The notes below the pieces were generated by a model. That model had not been told where the DNA came from. It worked only from the letters and a program-made list of their open reading frames with translations, and did not search any database. Both the position numbers and the translations under genes were made by a program. A DNA stretch of 31,489 bases from an archaeon (lineage in GTDB: Archaea > Nanobdellota > Nanobdellia > SCGC-AAA011-G17 > PNOQ01), in NCBI GenBank assembly GCA_021107835.1, contig JAIOSD010000036.1:1-31489 (forward strand). The letters are read 5' to 3'. Below, in pieces: positions 8,074 through 16,326 of the stretch (position 1 is its first letter; each line of letters starts with the position of its first letter).

Positions 8074-8862
8074 TTATTTTGAACAGATTACATCACTATA
8101 TTCTCCTGAAACTAAACGATAATCCCCATAAATAGGTTCATGTAATCCAGTATCTGAATTTGTATAACAATTTCCAGTAACCATCTCTGTAATAGTAATT
8201 GAACAAGAAAACAATCTCGTAGTCATAGGCACAACTATTTGTTCTCCAATACAACTACTATCACTACTTGCATAGTAAAAATGTCCACCACCAAGTTTAA
8301 CAGCTACACAATCATCATATCCATTTAAATTACAAATCTGTTCACCAGTGTTTCCAAAATAACCTACACTTATTGGAAATACCTCAAATTGTGAAATTAC
8401 TGAAGAATTTGTAGTATTTGTCTGATTGGTCATTTTGGTTTCTTCATCAAAATACATCTGTTCTTCAAAATATCCTTCATTATCGTAAATATCCTTTGCT
8501 GAAGCAGAAAAACTGTACATTCCTTCTCCTTCTTCTTTAGAAAACGATATAGAACATTCTGTATCTCCTTGACAACTATGTCCTCCACCAGTATTACTAC
8601 TAGATCCAGGCCCTTCAAAACTTGCCCCTATAGAAGAAATTCCAGATGCATCATACGCAGAAACAGTCACTTCATAACCATTATCTAATTCAATCCAAAT
8701 AGAATTTAAAGTTGGAGAAGTAGTATCCCCTACGCTTCCACCACCACCACCAAGCTCTTGTTTAATTTTAGCTCCAGCTTTTTGTGGATCTATCTCAGCA
8801 ACTTCGCACCCACTAACAATAAAAACCATAAGAACTAAAACTCCAAATATTATTTTTTTCAT
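8074..8862 (-). CDS. Secreted lipoprotein with Ig-like region
   Basis: The 262-residue product starts MKKIIFGVLV with a hydrophobic segment and a lipobox VSGC, so Cys 19 should be lipid-modified and anchor the protein outside the membrane. A Gly-rich linker (about residues 37-45) leads into an Ig/cadherin-like region (about 48-145, with V-S-A-Y-D-A-S-G-I and S-A-K-D-I-Y-D) carrying a Cys pair. A Thr/Asn linker and a Cys-rich C-terminal domain of about 110 residues follow. I do not recognise that domain. A strong ribosome binding site GGAGGG (8872-8877, minus sense) lies ten bases before the ATG, and TATATATATATA at 8904-8915 could be its promoter. A T-tract terminator follows. It is likely a well-expressed envelope protein of unknown role. 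Confidence 0.8.
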   Translation of the reverse strand: MKKIIFGVLVLMVFIVSGCEVAEIDPQKAGAKIKQELGGGGGSVGDTTSPTLNSIWIELDNGYEVTVSAYDASGISSIGASFEGPGSSSNTGGGHSCQGDTECSISFSKEEGEGMYSFSASAKDIYDNEGYFEEQMYFDEETKMTNQTNTTNSSVISQFEVFPISVGYFGNTGEQICNLNGYDDCVAVKLGGGHFYYASSDSSCIGEQIVVPMTTRLFSCSITITEMVTGNCYTNSDTGLHEPIYGDYRLVSGEYSDVICSK

Positions 8863-8934
8863 TAAATATCACCCTCCTTTATAATAAAGATATAAAGAAT
8901 CCCTATATATATATATCGATTCTCAAAAAATTTT
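8863..8934 (-). promoter_or_regulatory. Promoter and ribosome binding site of the lipoprotein gene
   Basis: GGAGGG at 8872-8877 (minus sense) is a near-perfect Shine-Dalgarno sequence. TA-alternating DNA at 8904-8915 fits a TATA element giving a leader of roughly 20 bases; TATAAAG-like DNA at 8891 is a second candidate. Confidence 0.55.
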
Positions 8935-8956
8935 AAAAAAGAAAAAAAAGAAAAAA
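8935..8956 (-). terminator. C-interrupted T-tract terminator after the S-layer-like gene
   Basis: Thirteen bases past the stop at 8970 the minus strand reads T6-C-T8-C-T6, followed by AAAA. There is no hairpin, as expected for archaeal T-tract termination. Confidence 0.65.
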
Positions 8957-8969
8957 GTACTAGATAACT

Positions 8970-10253
8970 CTAGTAATATGTTTGATCTTCATCTAAAATA
9001 GGTTCTTCTATTTCGTCACCTTTTCCTAATTTCTTAGCTACCAATATGATACCTAAAATAACTAGAATCACTAACAAAACAGCGAAACCAATCTCAAGAC
9101 CAGATTTGACATCACTATAACTTGCTTCACTATCTGAAGAAACAACATCAGCAGTTACATCGAATTCTTCTAGAACGTTAGTTCCAGCTTTAACAATAAC
9201 AGTAAAGTCATAACTTCCAGCGTTTGTATCTTCATCTATAGATACAAAGATGTAAGCTTCATCGTCTTCTTCTCGAACTTCAACAGTTCCAAAGTTAACG
9301 CCACTAACTTCAATGTTATAGTCTACATTCGTATTGTCAAACAAAACTTTGTAAACAATAGCTTTTCCTGCTCCAATTGTTTGATGTTGTGTATCCATGC
9401 TAATTCCTGATGTTACATCAGAACTTGCACCCACTACAATAGAGTAAACAGCTTCGTCTTTTTCATCACCATCATCATAGATAGCCTCAAAGTGTACATC
9501 ATATACACCAACAGGAGTACCTACTGGTAATTCTAAGAACAAAGTCTTATGTAACTTGTAGTATTTTTCGTCATCTGCAACTTCATCTCCATCTACAACA
9601 AGATCAAATCTGTCGCTTCTTGTAGTTAAACCAAGTTCAGGAATAGTCATTTTTACATAAATGTCTTCTTCCTCATTTCGTCCTTCGTTTACTACACCAA
9701 TACTAACTGTCATTAATTCTCCAGCTTCATATTGCATGCCTTGTCTAAAGTTAACATCATAGATTTCAACAAAGTTTCTTTCTCTTGATACACTCAAAAG
9801 AATTGTGAATTCGCTTTCATGAGTTCCATCTCTAGATCTCATTTTAACATTCAAAACTTCGTTCCCTAACAAACCGTCATCACTATCAATTTCAATAGTT
9901 AGAGTTTCACTACCATGCCAATTTGACTCAACATCAAAGTACTCTGTATCAACATCGTCACCATCAAATTCAACTTCGATTTTAGCTTCAAGATCTCCAC
10001 CTGTAAACTCAGTAATATTATTTCCAGCTTCCCATTCAACCTCAACTTCTAATTCAGAATCAAGAGAAACAGGAGCATATATCAAAATATCGCCAGGAGT
10101 ATAATCTTCATCGAATTCAAATTCAACGCCTTCAATAGTTATCTTTGTAATTGCAAAACTATCATCAGGTACTTCTGCTCTAACTAAAGAAGCAGGTGTA
10201 AATACCATCAAAAGCATCATTACAGTTGTCAACAACTTAAGATATTTATTCAT
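8970..10253 (-). CDS. S-layer-like surface protein with signal peptide and C-terminal anchor
   Basis: The 427-residue protein has a Sec signal peptide (about residues 1-26, ending SLVRA). A strongly acidic ectodomain of beta-sandwich character follows, about residues 27-385, with repeated D/E-rich strands and N-x-G-R-N-E-E-E and V-G-V-Y-D type turns. One membrane helix (about 392-412) and a short cytosolic tail ending DEDQTYY complete it. GGAGGG at 10261-10266 and a TATA box at 10309-10317 give it a leader of about 35 bases with a good ribosome binding site, and a strong T-tract terminator follows. That signal set suggests abundant expression, so an S-layer or other major envelope protein is plausible, but no named domain is certain. 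It lies apart from the neighbouring PIN operon. Confidence 0.8.
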   Translation of the reverse strand: MNKYLKLLTTVMMLLMVFTPASLVRAEVPDDSFAITKITIEGVEFEFDEDYTPGDILIYAPVSLDSELEVEVEWEAGNNITEFTGGDLEAKIEVEFDGDDVDTEYFDVESNWHGSETLTIEIDSDDGLLGNEVLNVKMRSRDGTHESEFTILLSVSRERNFVEIYDVNFRQGMQYEAGELMTVSIGVVNEGRNEEEDIYVKMTIPELGLTTRSDRFDLVVDGDEVADDEKYYKLHKTLFLELPVGTPVGVYDVHFEAIYDDGDEKDEAVYSIVVGASSDVTSGISMDTQHQTIGAGKAIVYKVLFDNTNVDYNIEVSGVNFGTVEVREEDDEAYIFVSIDEDTNAGSYDFTVIVKAGTNVLEEFDVTADVVSSDSEASYSDVKSGLEIGFAVLLVILVILGIILVAKKLGKGDEIEEPILDEDQTYY

Positions 10254-10320
10254 TCTTTAACCCTCCATAAGTTAATTAATTATGTTACAATCCCGTAGTC
10301 GTGAAACATTTATAAAGCTT
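10254..10320 (-). promoter_or_regulatory. Promoter and ribosome binding site of the S-layer-like gene
   Basis: On the minus strand, TTTATAAA at 10309-10317 is followed by a leader of about 35 bases and then GGAGGG at 10261-10266, seven bases before the ATG. This is one of the few clearly leadered genes in the window. Confidence 0.7.
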
Positions 10321-10354
10321 TTGGTAGCTACAACCTAACTCAAAAAACACACTC

Positions 10355-11065
10355 TCAAGCCTTAATTCCTTCAAATTCTAAGATATCATCAATTTCTTCT
10401 TTAGAAATAGCGCACCCTTTTAGTTTTAAAGCCCAAAGGGCACCTTCCAACAAAGCACCTCTATATTTCTTGTGAACTTTCTTACCTACACTAATATATC
10501 TGTCTAATAATCCCAATTCATATGCAATAGTAACAACTTCAGTCGATCTTAGAATATTAACACCCTTAACCATTTTCTTAAATTCTTTCATAACCTTTCT
10601 ATCCATAACAATTTTAGTATGCAATCTACGCTCTAAAATCTTAGAGAGTTTTTCAGGATCTTCAACCAACAACCGAAGAGTACGTTCATCAACAAGTAAA
10701 GCATCAGAATTCAAAGAAATCACTAAAGCCAACACATCAGTTTCTGCCTTCTGTAATATCTTAACAGGATTTCGTTTAGCTAAAAACATAGTGTTAGCTA
10801 AATTCATCAACTTATGTGAAATCTCTTTAGCTCTAACAGGCTTAACAACTTTCAACTGCCCTTCTAAAATCAAATCATTTATCATCAAAGCCTCCAACTT
10901 AAACTTCTTCGTTTTCATAGGATAATCAATCAATTCAGTTTTAACAGATTCTGGAATTAAAAAATCTCCTTTATACTTCTTAGATAAATATCTAAAAGTC
11001 CATAACAGATTATTAGTAACCATACTGATTACAGTTCCAGTATCCACTACAATAGTCTTTTTCAT
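10355..11065 (-). CDS. PIN-domain nuclease with helical C-terminal extension
   Basis: The N-terminal part (about residues 1-150) is a PIN RNase fold: Asp 8 in VVDTGTVIS, Glu 44 in VKTELID, Glu 108/Asp 110 in KAETDVLAL, and Asp 121/126 in SDALLVDERTL. These match the acidic metal-binding set. An added C-terminal region of about 85 residues is helical and basic (KKVHKKYRGALLEGAL). At 236 residues it is longer than a VapC toxin (about 130). Its ATG overlaps the stop of the helix-turn-helix gene by four bases, so the pair is translationally coupled at the end of the GTPase operon. An RNA-processing nuclease or a toxin-like effector controlled by its neighbour are both possible. Confidence 0.82.
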   Translation of the reverse strand: MKKTIVVDTGTVISMVTNNLLWTFRYLSKKYKGDFLIPESVKTELIDYPMKTKKFKLEALMINDLILEGQLKVVKPVRAKEISHKLMNLANTMFLAKRNPVKILQKAETDVLALVISLNSDALLVDERTLRLLVEDPEKLSKILERRLHTKIVMDRKVMKEFKKMVKGVNILRSTEVVTIAYELGLLDRYISVGKKVHKKYRGALLEGALWALKLKGCAISKEEIDDILEFEGIKA

Positions 11066-11634
11066 TTTACCCCAAAAAGCCCCCGAGCGAGCAATATCCT
11101 ATCTTTAATAGATTTAGAGATATTATATTTAGCCTCATAAGTTCTTGTATTCCCAGAATAAGGCATCAACTCCCATTTAGTAATTCCTAGCAAATCAGCA
11201 GCCCTTCCAATACTCAATCCATGACCATGTATATTTGAAGCTTTTTTAACTTTAGTAGACCGAATAATATCTTCCATATACATTCCAACATTTTTATCCA
11301 ATTTCTTCAAATGAGAAATCACCCTTTTCAACCCAGCACCATACCCTTTAATATTATCTTTTTCAAGCGCATTAATAGCTTGCTTTAATTCAGCAAGTAA
11401 AGATTTTTTAAATTTGCCCCAATCTTTATGCCCCTTATAGTTGTTCTTTTCCAAAACCTTAAAAATAGAATACAAAACAACAGAAATAGAGATCGAATAT
11501 TCATCTTGGTAGATAGAAGAATTATGCACGGTCCTAAAACTTTGTTCTCTCAAAGAGGATAAATCATTTTCTCTAATAGCTTTCAAACTCTTCCTTAACA
11601 CATCTATAATATCTCTTTTAGCAACAGGTTTCAT
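11062..11634 (-). CDS. Helical protein with C-terminal helix-turn-helix, PIN partner
   Basis: This 190-residue protein has a helical N-terminal domain (about 1-120) with the conserved-looking stretch FRTVHNSSIYQDEYSISISV (33-52). The C-terminal region contains LSIGRAADLLGITKWELM (about 140-157), which resembles the helix-turn-helix of UPF0175-type antitoxins that pair with PIN proteins. It overlaps the zinc-ribbon gene upstream and the PIN gene downstream by four bases each. I infer that it binds RNA or DNA and acts with the PIN nuclease. It is larger than a normal UPF0175 protein because of the added N-terminal domain, which I do not recognise. Confidence 0.7.
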   Translation of the reverse strand: MKPVAKRDIIDVLRKSLKAIRENDLSSLREQSFRTVHNSSIYQDEYSISISVVLYSIFKVLEKNNYKGHKDWGKFKKSLLAELKQAINALEKDNIKGYGAGLKRVISHLKKLDKNVGMYMEDIIRSTKVKKASNIHGHGLSIGRAADLLGITKWELMPYSGNTRTYEAKYNISKSIKDRILLARGLFGVK

Positions 11635-12002
11635 CCTTTAGCCGCCTCAAATGTAGAAGCCAAATCAATAACATATTTTCCATCACCATATTTATATATT
11701 AAAGGGCTTCCTTTAAACATATCAACCAAATCCAACTCATATTTTCCTGGTTTTAACACTCTAATCGATTCAATATCTAAATATACTGGTTTATCTTCAT
11801 CCTTCGCCCCAGTTATTTCTTTAATATCTTCTTCAATTTGCACCCTATCTTCTTTAGTTAATTTAGCAGATACTTTTTGAACTTTTTCCAAAGCTTTCTT
11901 ACTCATAAAAAAGAAGAATTTACTACCACACACACAACCATCTAATAACTCTCTTGCACCATCATCATAAAAAATTCCACATCTTACACATTGGTGAGGC
12001 AT
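11631..12002 (-). CDS. Zinc-ribbon protein, DUF2072 (OapC/ArvC) type
   Basis: The N-terminus carries a zinc ribbon with Cys 5, Cys 8, Cys 23 and Cys 25 (C-x2-C and C-x-C). A lysine-rich helix (about 33-65) and a C-terminal beta domain with the phrase VLKPGKYELDLVDMF (about 87-101) follow. This layout fits the archaeal zinc-ribbon family labelled OapC/ArvC, whose genes normally lie beside an Era-like GTPase and a DUF2073 gene, exactly as here. The operon position (one base after the DUF2073 stop, four-base overlap with the next gene) supports a shared complex. The biochemical role of the family is not established. Confidence 0.8.
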   Translation of the reverse strand: MPHQCVRCGIFYDDGARELLDGCVCGSKFFFFMSKKALEKVQKVSAKLTKEDRVQIEEDIKEITGAKDEDKPVYLDIESIRVLKPGKYELDLVDMFKGSPLIYKYGDGKYVIDLASTFEAAKG

Positions 12003-12003
12003 T

Positions 12004-12390
12004 TTATTTAGTCAACAAATCAATACGATTTGGATTTTTTCTTATTTCCCGCACTATATTAGCAGGGCCAATTATCGTTAAAGTATCCCTATTCTTAAAA
12101 AACATATTATAAAAAGTATTCTTTAAGACCATAGGAACCTTAGAATCGTCTTTTTTACTTATTTTCTTACCATTTTGTCCTGGCTGAATTGTACAAAAAG
12201 AAATACCAGAAAATTTCTTCGTAATCTGACTCATTGTTTCCTCAATTAACTGCGCTTCTTCTTGAGGTTTCAATCTCCCTTGCATCAAAACAATCTTATT
12301 CTTTTTAACAATATTAAAAATCTTCTTAAACTTATCATCTGTAGTTAATCCAGAATATTCCCTGTATGGCAGATATTGAAAAGATAACAT
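12004..12390 (-). CDS. DUF2073 (OapB/ArvB) family protein
   Basis: This 128-residue protein contains GLTTDDKFKKIFNIVK near residues 15-30, then IVLMQGRLKPQEEAQLIEETM (about 33-53) and a C-terminal stretch ending VREIRKNPNRIDLLTK. These features match the archaeal DUF2073 family as I know it. It sits between the Era-like GTPase (one base upstream) and the zinc-ribbon gene (one base downstream), the standard gene order for this family. The family is proposed to act with the GTPase, but its activity is unknown. No membrane segment or signal peptide is present. Confidence 0.8.
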   Translation of the reverse strand: MLSFQYLPYREYSGLTTDDKFKKIFNIVKKNKIVLMQGRLKPQEEAQLIEETMSQITKKFSGISFCTIQPGQNGKKISKKDDSKVPMVLKNTFYNMFFKNRDTLTIIGPANIVREIRKNPNRIDLLTK

Positions 12391-12391
12391 T

Positions 12392-13024
12392 TTATTTAAC
12401 TAATCTAAAAACCTCCTTATAAAAGTTTTCTATATTTTTACCTTTTTGAGCAGAAATTCCAATCACATCATACTGGGGGAACGCAGCTTCAACCTTTTTT
12501 AAATTAGCAGATTTCAAATCAATTTTATTCCCAACAATCAAAACAGGAATATCTCTAGCAGCCAAATTCCCAATTATAGTAATATTAACTTGTGAATAGG
12601 GATTTTTAGTAGCATCTAAAACAACAATAACACAATCCACATTATCCAACCATCTAATAGCCTCTATAACTCCTTTTGTTGCTTCCCTAGCTCTTTTTTT
12701 AGCCTTAGTTTTGCTCATCTTATGTTTTATAAATTCTTCATAATCAATTTTAGTAGCAATACCAGGCGTATCAATAAGATTAAAAGATAACGTTTTACCA
12801 TCTGATTCAATTTCAACTTTTTCTTTCACTCTAATCTCTCTAGTCTCATGAGGTATTTTAGAAACACTTCCAATCTCCTCCCCCAACCAATCCATACTAA
12901 TTCTATTTGCTAAAGTTGTTTTTCCAGCATTTGGAGGCCCATAAAAACCTAATCGAATATTTTTTTTACTTTTAAATATTTTAGAAATAAACTTCTTAAA
13001 TACCTTTCTAAACTTTTTTATCAT
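12392..13024 (-). CDS. Era-like GTP-binding protein (ArvA type)
   Basis: This small GTPase is cytoplasmic or peripheral to the membrane. G1 is GPPNAGKTT (29-37), G2 is probably in HETREIR around Thr 61, G3 is DTPG (85-88), G4 is NKID (166-169) and G5 is SAQKG (191-195), so all nucleotide-binding motifs are intact. Bacterial Era has a C-terminal KH domain; here the protein ends right after the G domain at 210 residues, so it is not a ribosome-assembly Era. The first 22 residues form a Lys/Phe/Ile-rich amphipathic helix that could bind membrane or nucleic acid. It leads a five-gene operon with one-base gaps or four-base overlaps. A TATA-like element at about 13044-13056 precedes it. Confidence 0.9.
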   Translation of the reverse strand: MIKKFRKVFKKFISKIFKSKKNIRLGFYGPPNAGKTTLANRISMDWLGEEIGSVSKIPHETREIRVKEKVEIESDGKTLSFNLIDTPGIATKIDYEEFIKHKMSKTKAKKRAREATKGVIEAIRWLDNVDCVIVVLDATKNPYSQVNITIIGNLAARDIPVLIVGNKIDLKSANLKKVEAAFPQYDVIGISAQKGKNIENFYKEVFRLVK

Positions 13025-13099
13025 CCATATAACCCCTTTATAATCTAATAAAATAAAACCTACTTATACTTATAAACATTTCTATAACAAACAACTATT

Positions 13100-13684
13100 C
13101 TAACAAAAAATCGCTTGAAATTTACATTCACCAGAATCACACCAAACTTTATAATCCTCCAATGGAAATGGAGAAGAATCAATACATTCCTGATGATTTA
13201 TACACGAAACCCCATCAGGAAATGGAAAAATTGGACATTCTTGAATAGGTTTATCCCCTTGCCTCCAAAGATATAAAATCAATTTTCTAGTTTGATACAC
13301 GCCATTCTTATCCTTACCAGTAATAATAATACTATCAACATATACATTCCCCTTATCTTCAAACCAAGAAGCATCTCTAGGTTCATCAATAGAAAACCAA
13401 ATATCTAATCCATAAGGAGAAGCAAATCTAGTCAAATCAAAAAGGATAATAAAATTCACTGTATCAATATAAGTATCACTAGAACTAAGAACCCCATCCC
13501 TAAAAAGAGTAGAATGCTCCATCCAATTTAACACTGCATCCTGAACAAAAACAACATCATCAGGGACAGCAGGTTCACTCACATCTCTAGAATTAATAGA
13601 AAACAAAATAACTCCAAATAAGAGAAGTAAAGCAACAATAGCTTCAACTGTTTTCAAATATCCTTTTTTATTTTTAATTACCAT
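13100..13684 (-). CDS. Pilin-like protein with prepilin leader and Cys-rich tail
   Basis: The 194-residue product begins MVIKNKKG followed by YLKTVEAIVALLLLFGV, a class III signal peptide cut by archaeal prepilin peptidase after the Gly. A globular domain follows (about 30-150). The last 45 residues hold six Cys. It is the last gene of the ATPase/TadC operon, and its ATG overlaps the stop of the preceding pilin-like gene (ATGGTAA). Position and build suggest a minor pilin or pilus-assembly subunit exposed outside the cell. No close family is recognised beyond the leader. Confidence 0.75.
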   Translation of the reverse strand: MVIKNKKGYLKTVEAIVALLLLFGVILFSINSRDVSEPAVPDDVVFVQDAVLNWMEHSTLFRDGVLSSSDTYIDTVNFIILFDLTRFASPYGLDIWFSIDEPRDASWFEDKGNVYVDSIIITGKDKNGVYQTRKLILYLWRQGDKPIQECPIFPFPDGVSCINHQECIDSSPFPLEDYKVWCDSGECKFQAIFC

Positions 13685-14424
13685 ACTCTCATATTTATCA
13701 AAATAGGCTGCATACGTCCAGTTGTTTCATTAATAAAATTGTCAAACCATCGAATAACAAAAACCTGATCATTTTCCATTGGCTCTTTTTTAACATAAGC
13801 ATCATAACGAAGCTCCGATTCACCTGGTTCATAAATATAAACTGCAACATCTTTTGAAAGAGGATACTTCAACTCTTCTTTAAATATATCATAATCCCAA
13901 GTTAATATATCTGCAAACCTACTTTCTGAAAAAACATAATGTTCATCTCTAACACCCAGTGTTATCTTATAAGGATCCAATAGATCTGCAGTAACAGCTA
14001 AAGAAAGGATATCAAAATCACCAGAATAAATCAAAAGAAGTTTATTTACAAAAGCAGGATCTTTATCCACATACTCAAACTTAAGCATATCACCAACAAT
14101 ATCCCTTTCAAAAATCAAAGTTTGATTATCCAAAACCATAAGGTTCTTCACATCAACAGGAATATCAAGTAATTCTTGGGGAAGTTTAACCTCATATTTA
14201 GCTAAGCCATTAATTTCACTAGGAGTATCAATAAAAATAGGATACCTATAAACAGTGTGATAACTAACATCTTTAAATCCTTTTTGAGCAATAGATTTCA
14301 AATAATCATCACTATATTCTTGTGTTAAAGCAGGACCAAACAAAATAAATATCAACAACAGCAATACAACAAATATCCCAAAGCTTACAATCCAATCAAT
14401 TTGTAATAATCCCTTCTTCTCCAT
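13678..14424 (-). CDS. Pilin-like protein, minor subunit
   Basis: I choose the ATG at 14424 over the in-frame one at 14442. It follows the upstream TAA by one base and puts the leader MEKKG directly before the hydrophobic segment LLQIDWIVSFGIFVVLLLL. The 248-residue product then has a mostly beta extracellular domain with no Cys. It lies directly downstream of the second TadC-like gene and is translationally linked to the next pilin-like gene. It is probably a minor pilin or priming subunit. Apart from the leader I do not recognise the family. Confidence 0.75.
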   Translation of the reverse strand: MEKKGLLQIDWIVSFGIFVVLLLLIFILFGPALTQEYSDDYLKSIAQKGFKDVSYHTVYRYPIFIDTPSEINGLAKYEVKLPQELLDIPVDVKNLMVLDNQTLIFERDIVGDMLKFEYVDKDPAFVNKLLLIYSGDFDILSLAVTADLLDPYKITLGVRDEHYVFSESRFADILTWDYDIFKEELKYPLSKDVAVYIYEPGESELRYDAYVKKEPMENDQVFVIRWFDNFINETTGRMQPILINMRVW

Positions 14425-14425
14425 T

Positions 14426-15283
14426 TTAAAATCCTGCGGCAATAGTAAACGCCATGTAACCTATCAACATCAATAACAATGAATGTTTAAGCCCATACTT
14501 TAAACTCCCCTCCGAAAATTTTCCCACCATCAATCCAGTAAAAAACCCCTGGATTAATATTAAAAAAACAAATATAAAGCTAAAATCAATAGCAGATGGA
14601 TACACACTAGTATCATCTAATTCAGAAGTATATCCACTAGAAACCCCAACCAAAACAGAACCGCTAACATCCATCAATTGAGGTAACAAATAAATTTGCA
14701 AAACAATCATAATTGCTATAAACATAATAAAAATAAAATACCCTTGAATAATCTGAGAAAAAATAGTTGCCCTTCTTTCCTCTTTTATTTTCTTAATCTG
14801 TAAAACAGAATCTGTAACAGAAGATAAAACCTTATCTATATGTCCCCCACTTTGTTCTGCCTCAACAACAATAGCCATAGAACGTTTTATCAACTTATTC
14901 TTAGTTCCAGCAGCAAACCTAGAAAATGCTTCTCTTAAAGGCATACCCCATTCTATCTGATGCATTAACTTCTTAACATGAGGAGATAAAGCTCCATAAT
15001 CCGCACCACCAATTTCAATTATAGCTTTTGGTATTGGAATCCCAGATTTAACCCCATCAGAAACTGCACGAACAAACTCTAAAAATTTCTCCTCAAGCTC
15101 TTTATTCTTTTTATTATCTCGCATAACATCTACCCAAAATTGAGAAACAGCAATAAAAAAAGCAAGCCCTAACAAAGGCTTAAACCACCTAGATTCGTTA
15201 GGCAACAGAACATAAACTGCAAAAACCATAATAAATAGTGCTATAAAAATTGTAATTGCATGTCTAAGTTTAAATTTTATCAT
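14426..15283 (-). CDS. TadC/FlaJ-type pilus assembly membrane protein (second)
   Basis: Type II secretion F-domain proteins form the membrane platform on which the pilus ATPase works. This 285-residue copy has two N-terminal membrane helices (about 8-27, 36-53) and the cytosolic F domain (about 60-170) containing GVKSGIPIPKAI and AEQSGGHIDKVLSSV. Three more hydrophobic segments follow (about 178-205, 230-252, 263-283). It overlaps the first platform gene by four bases (ATGA). Having two platform genes in tandem is the Tad arrangement (TadB/TadC) and is also common in archaeal pilus loci. Confidence 0.88.
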   Translation of the reverse strand: MIKFKLRHAITIFIALFIMVFAVYVLLPNESRWFKPLLGLAFFIAVSQFWVDVMRDNKKNKELEEKFLEFVRAVSDGVKSGIPIPKAIIEIGGADYGALSPHVKKLMHQIEWGMPLREAFSRFAAGTKNKLIKRSMAIVVEAEQSGGHIDKVLSSVTDSVLQIKKIKEERRATIFSQIIQGYFIFIMFIAIMIVLQIYLLPQLMDVSGSVLVGVSSGYTSELDDTSVYPSAIDFSFIFVFLILIQGFFTGLMVGKFSEGSLKYGLKHSLLLMLIGYMAFTIAAGF

Positions 15284-16326
15284 ATTTCAGACCTCATAGT
15301 TTCAAGGAATAAGATAAAAAACACATTCAAGATAGGTAATAATACAAAAGTACCCAATGTAGCAATAGTGGATATAGACAATCCAGCTAAAACAGGTGAA
15401 ACTTTTTCCAAAATTGCAAGCGTAACAATAAATAACATAGGGCCTGCAACCAAAAATCCTGTATAAATTTCAGAGTAAGTTGCAACCGTTTCCAAATGTT
15501 TCTTTTGAGCAAATCTATACTTAGTTAATGTATCTGTAGACTTATCTGTTAAGTATTTTCTAATATCTCCACCAGTTTCAATAGAAGATATCATTCCATG
15601 AAATAATTCTTTTAATTCAGGAGAAGGCGTAGTTTTTGTAACCGCCTTTAATGCATTAGACAAACTATACCCAAAAATATTAAGATAATTCAAAACTCTC
15701 TTTAGTTCCTCTTGCAAAGCAGGATACTCTCCAGAATCAACCAACAACTCAAAAATTTTAATTGGATGTGCACCAGAACCAGCAACCGCCGCCATATGAA
15801 CTTCTGCAAATACCAACTCTTGAGAAATTTTATTTCTCCTATCATTAGCAATTGTAAATGGATAGCCATAAATCAACGCAAAAACCAATCCAGAAATAAC
15901 TAAACCAACAAAAATAGATAAAATAACATTAAAAGTTAACAAAAAAGATACAATCAATGCTATAGGAAATACAAGTATAGTAGAAAATAAAATCATACTT
16001 ATATAGGTTTTAGAAAGGACTCTTAAATTAGCAGAAGTCAATGCTTTTAACAATGGATCAAAAAAATTCTTAGATTCCCTAGTAAAATAAAAAGACAAAT
16101 TCTCCATAAAAAAGTTAGAAAGCTTAGCATAAAAATTAGTTTTATAGGTAATTGGCTGAGCAGATTTAGCCTTCACTTTTTTCTTAGATTTTTTCGCCTT
16201 AACAAAATCCTTAACATCAGAATAATCAAGCCCCAACTCTTTTACATATTTTTTTTTTAATTTATCACTAACCCAAATATAATCTTCATCAGCCAACCCT
16301 TTCTTTTTTCTAAATTCATTATTCAT
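15280..16326 (-). CDS. TadC/FlaJ-type pilus assembly membrane protein (first)
   Basis: This 348-residue platform protein has a Lys-rich cytosolic N-terminus (about 1-75, including KAKKSKKKVKAK). Two membrane helices (about 104-155), an F domain (about 165-270, with AAVAGSGAHPIKIFELL and ISSIETGGDIRKYL) and two C-terminal helices (about 285-345) follow. It overlaps both the ATPase gene and the second platform gene by four bases. The G-x-H/P and E-x-G-G motifs are typical of the T2SF family. It is expected to pair with the other copy and dock the ATPase. Confidence 0.9.
   Translation of the reverse strand: MNNEFRKKKGLADEDYIWVSDKLKKKYVKELGLDYSDVKDFVKAKKSKKKVKAKSAQPITYKTNFYAKLSNFFMENLSFYFTRESKNFFDPLLKALTSANLRVLSKTYISMILFSTILVFPIALIVSFLLTFNVILSIFVGLVISGLVFALIYGYPFTIANDRRNKISQELVFAEVHMAAVAGSGAHPIKIFELLVDSGEYPALQEELKRVLNYLNIFGYSLSNALKAVTKTTPSPELKELFHGMISSIETGGDIRKYLTDKSTDTLTKYRFAQKKHLETVATYSEIYTGFLVAGPMLFIVTLAILEKVSPVLAGLSISTIATLGTFVLLPILNVFFILFLETMRSEI

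Noticed and set aside
11062..11634. HEPN RNase identity for the helical domain next to the PIN gene
   Set aside because: An Arg and a His occur in the first helices (FRTVH), but the spacing does not match the R-x4-6-H HEPN motif.
12392..13024. Ribosome-assembly GTPase Era
   Set aside because: The G domain is Era-like, but the KH domain that defines bacterial Era is absent and the neighbours are the archaeal DUF2073/zinc-ribbon set.
14424..14442. Upstream ATG at 14442 for the pilin-like gene
   Set aside because: It lies inside the previous gene and would put six residues before the leader; ATG 14424 follows the stop by one base and gives a standard MEKKG leader.
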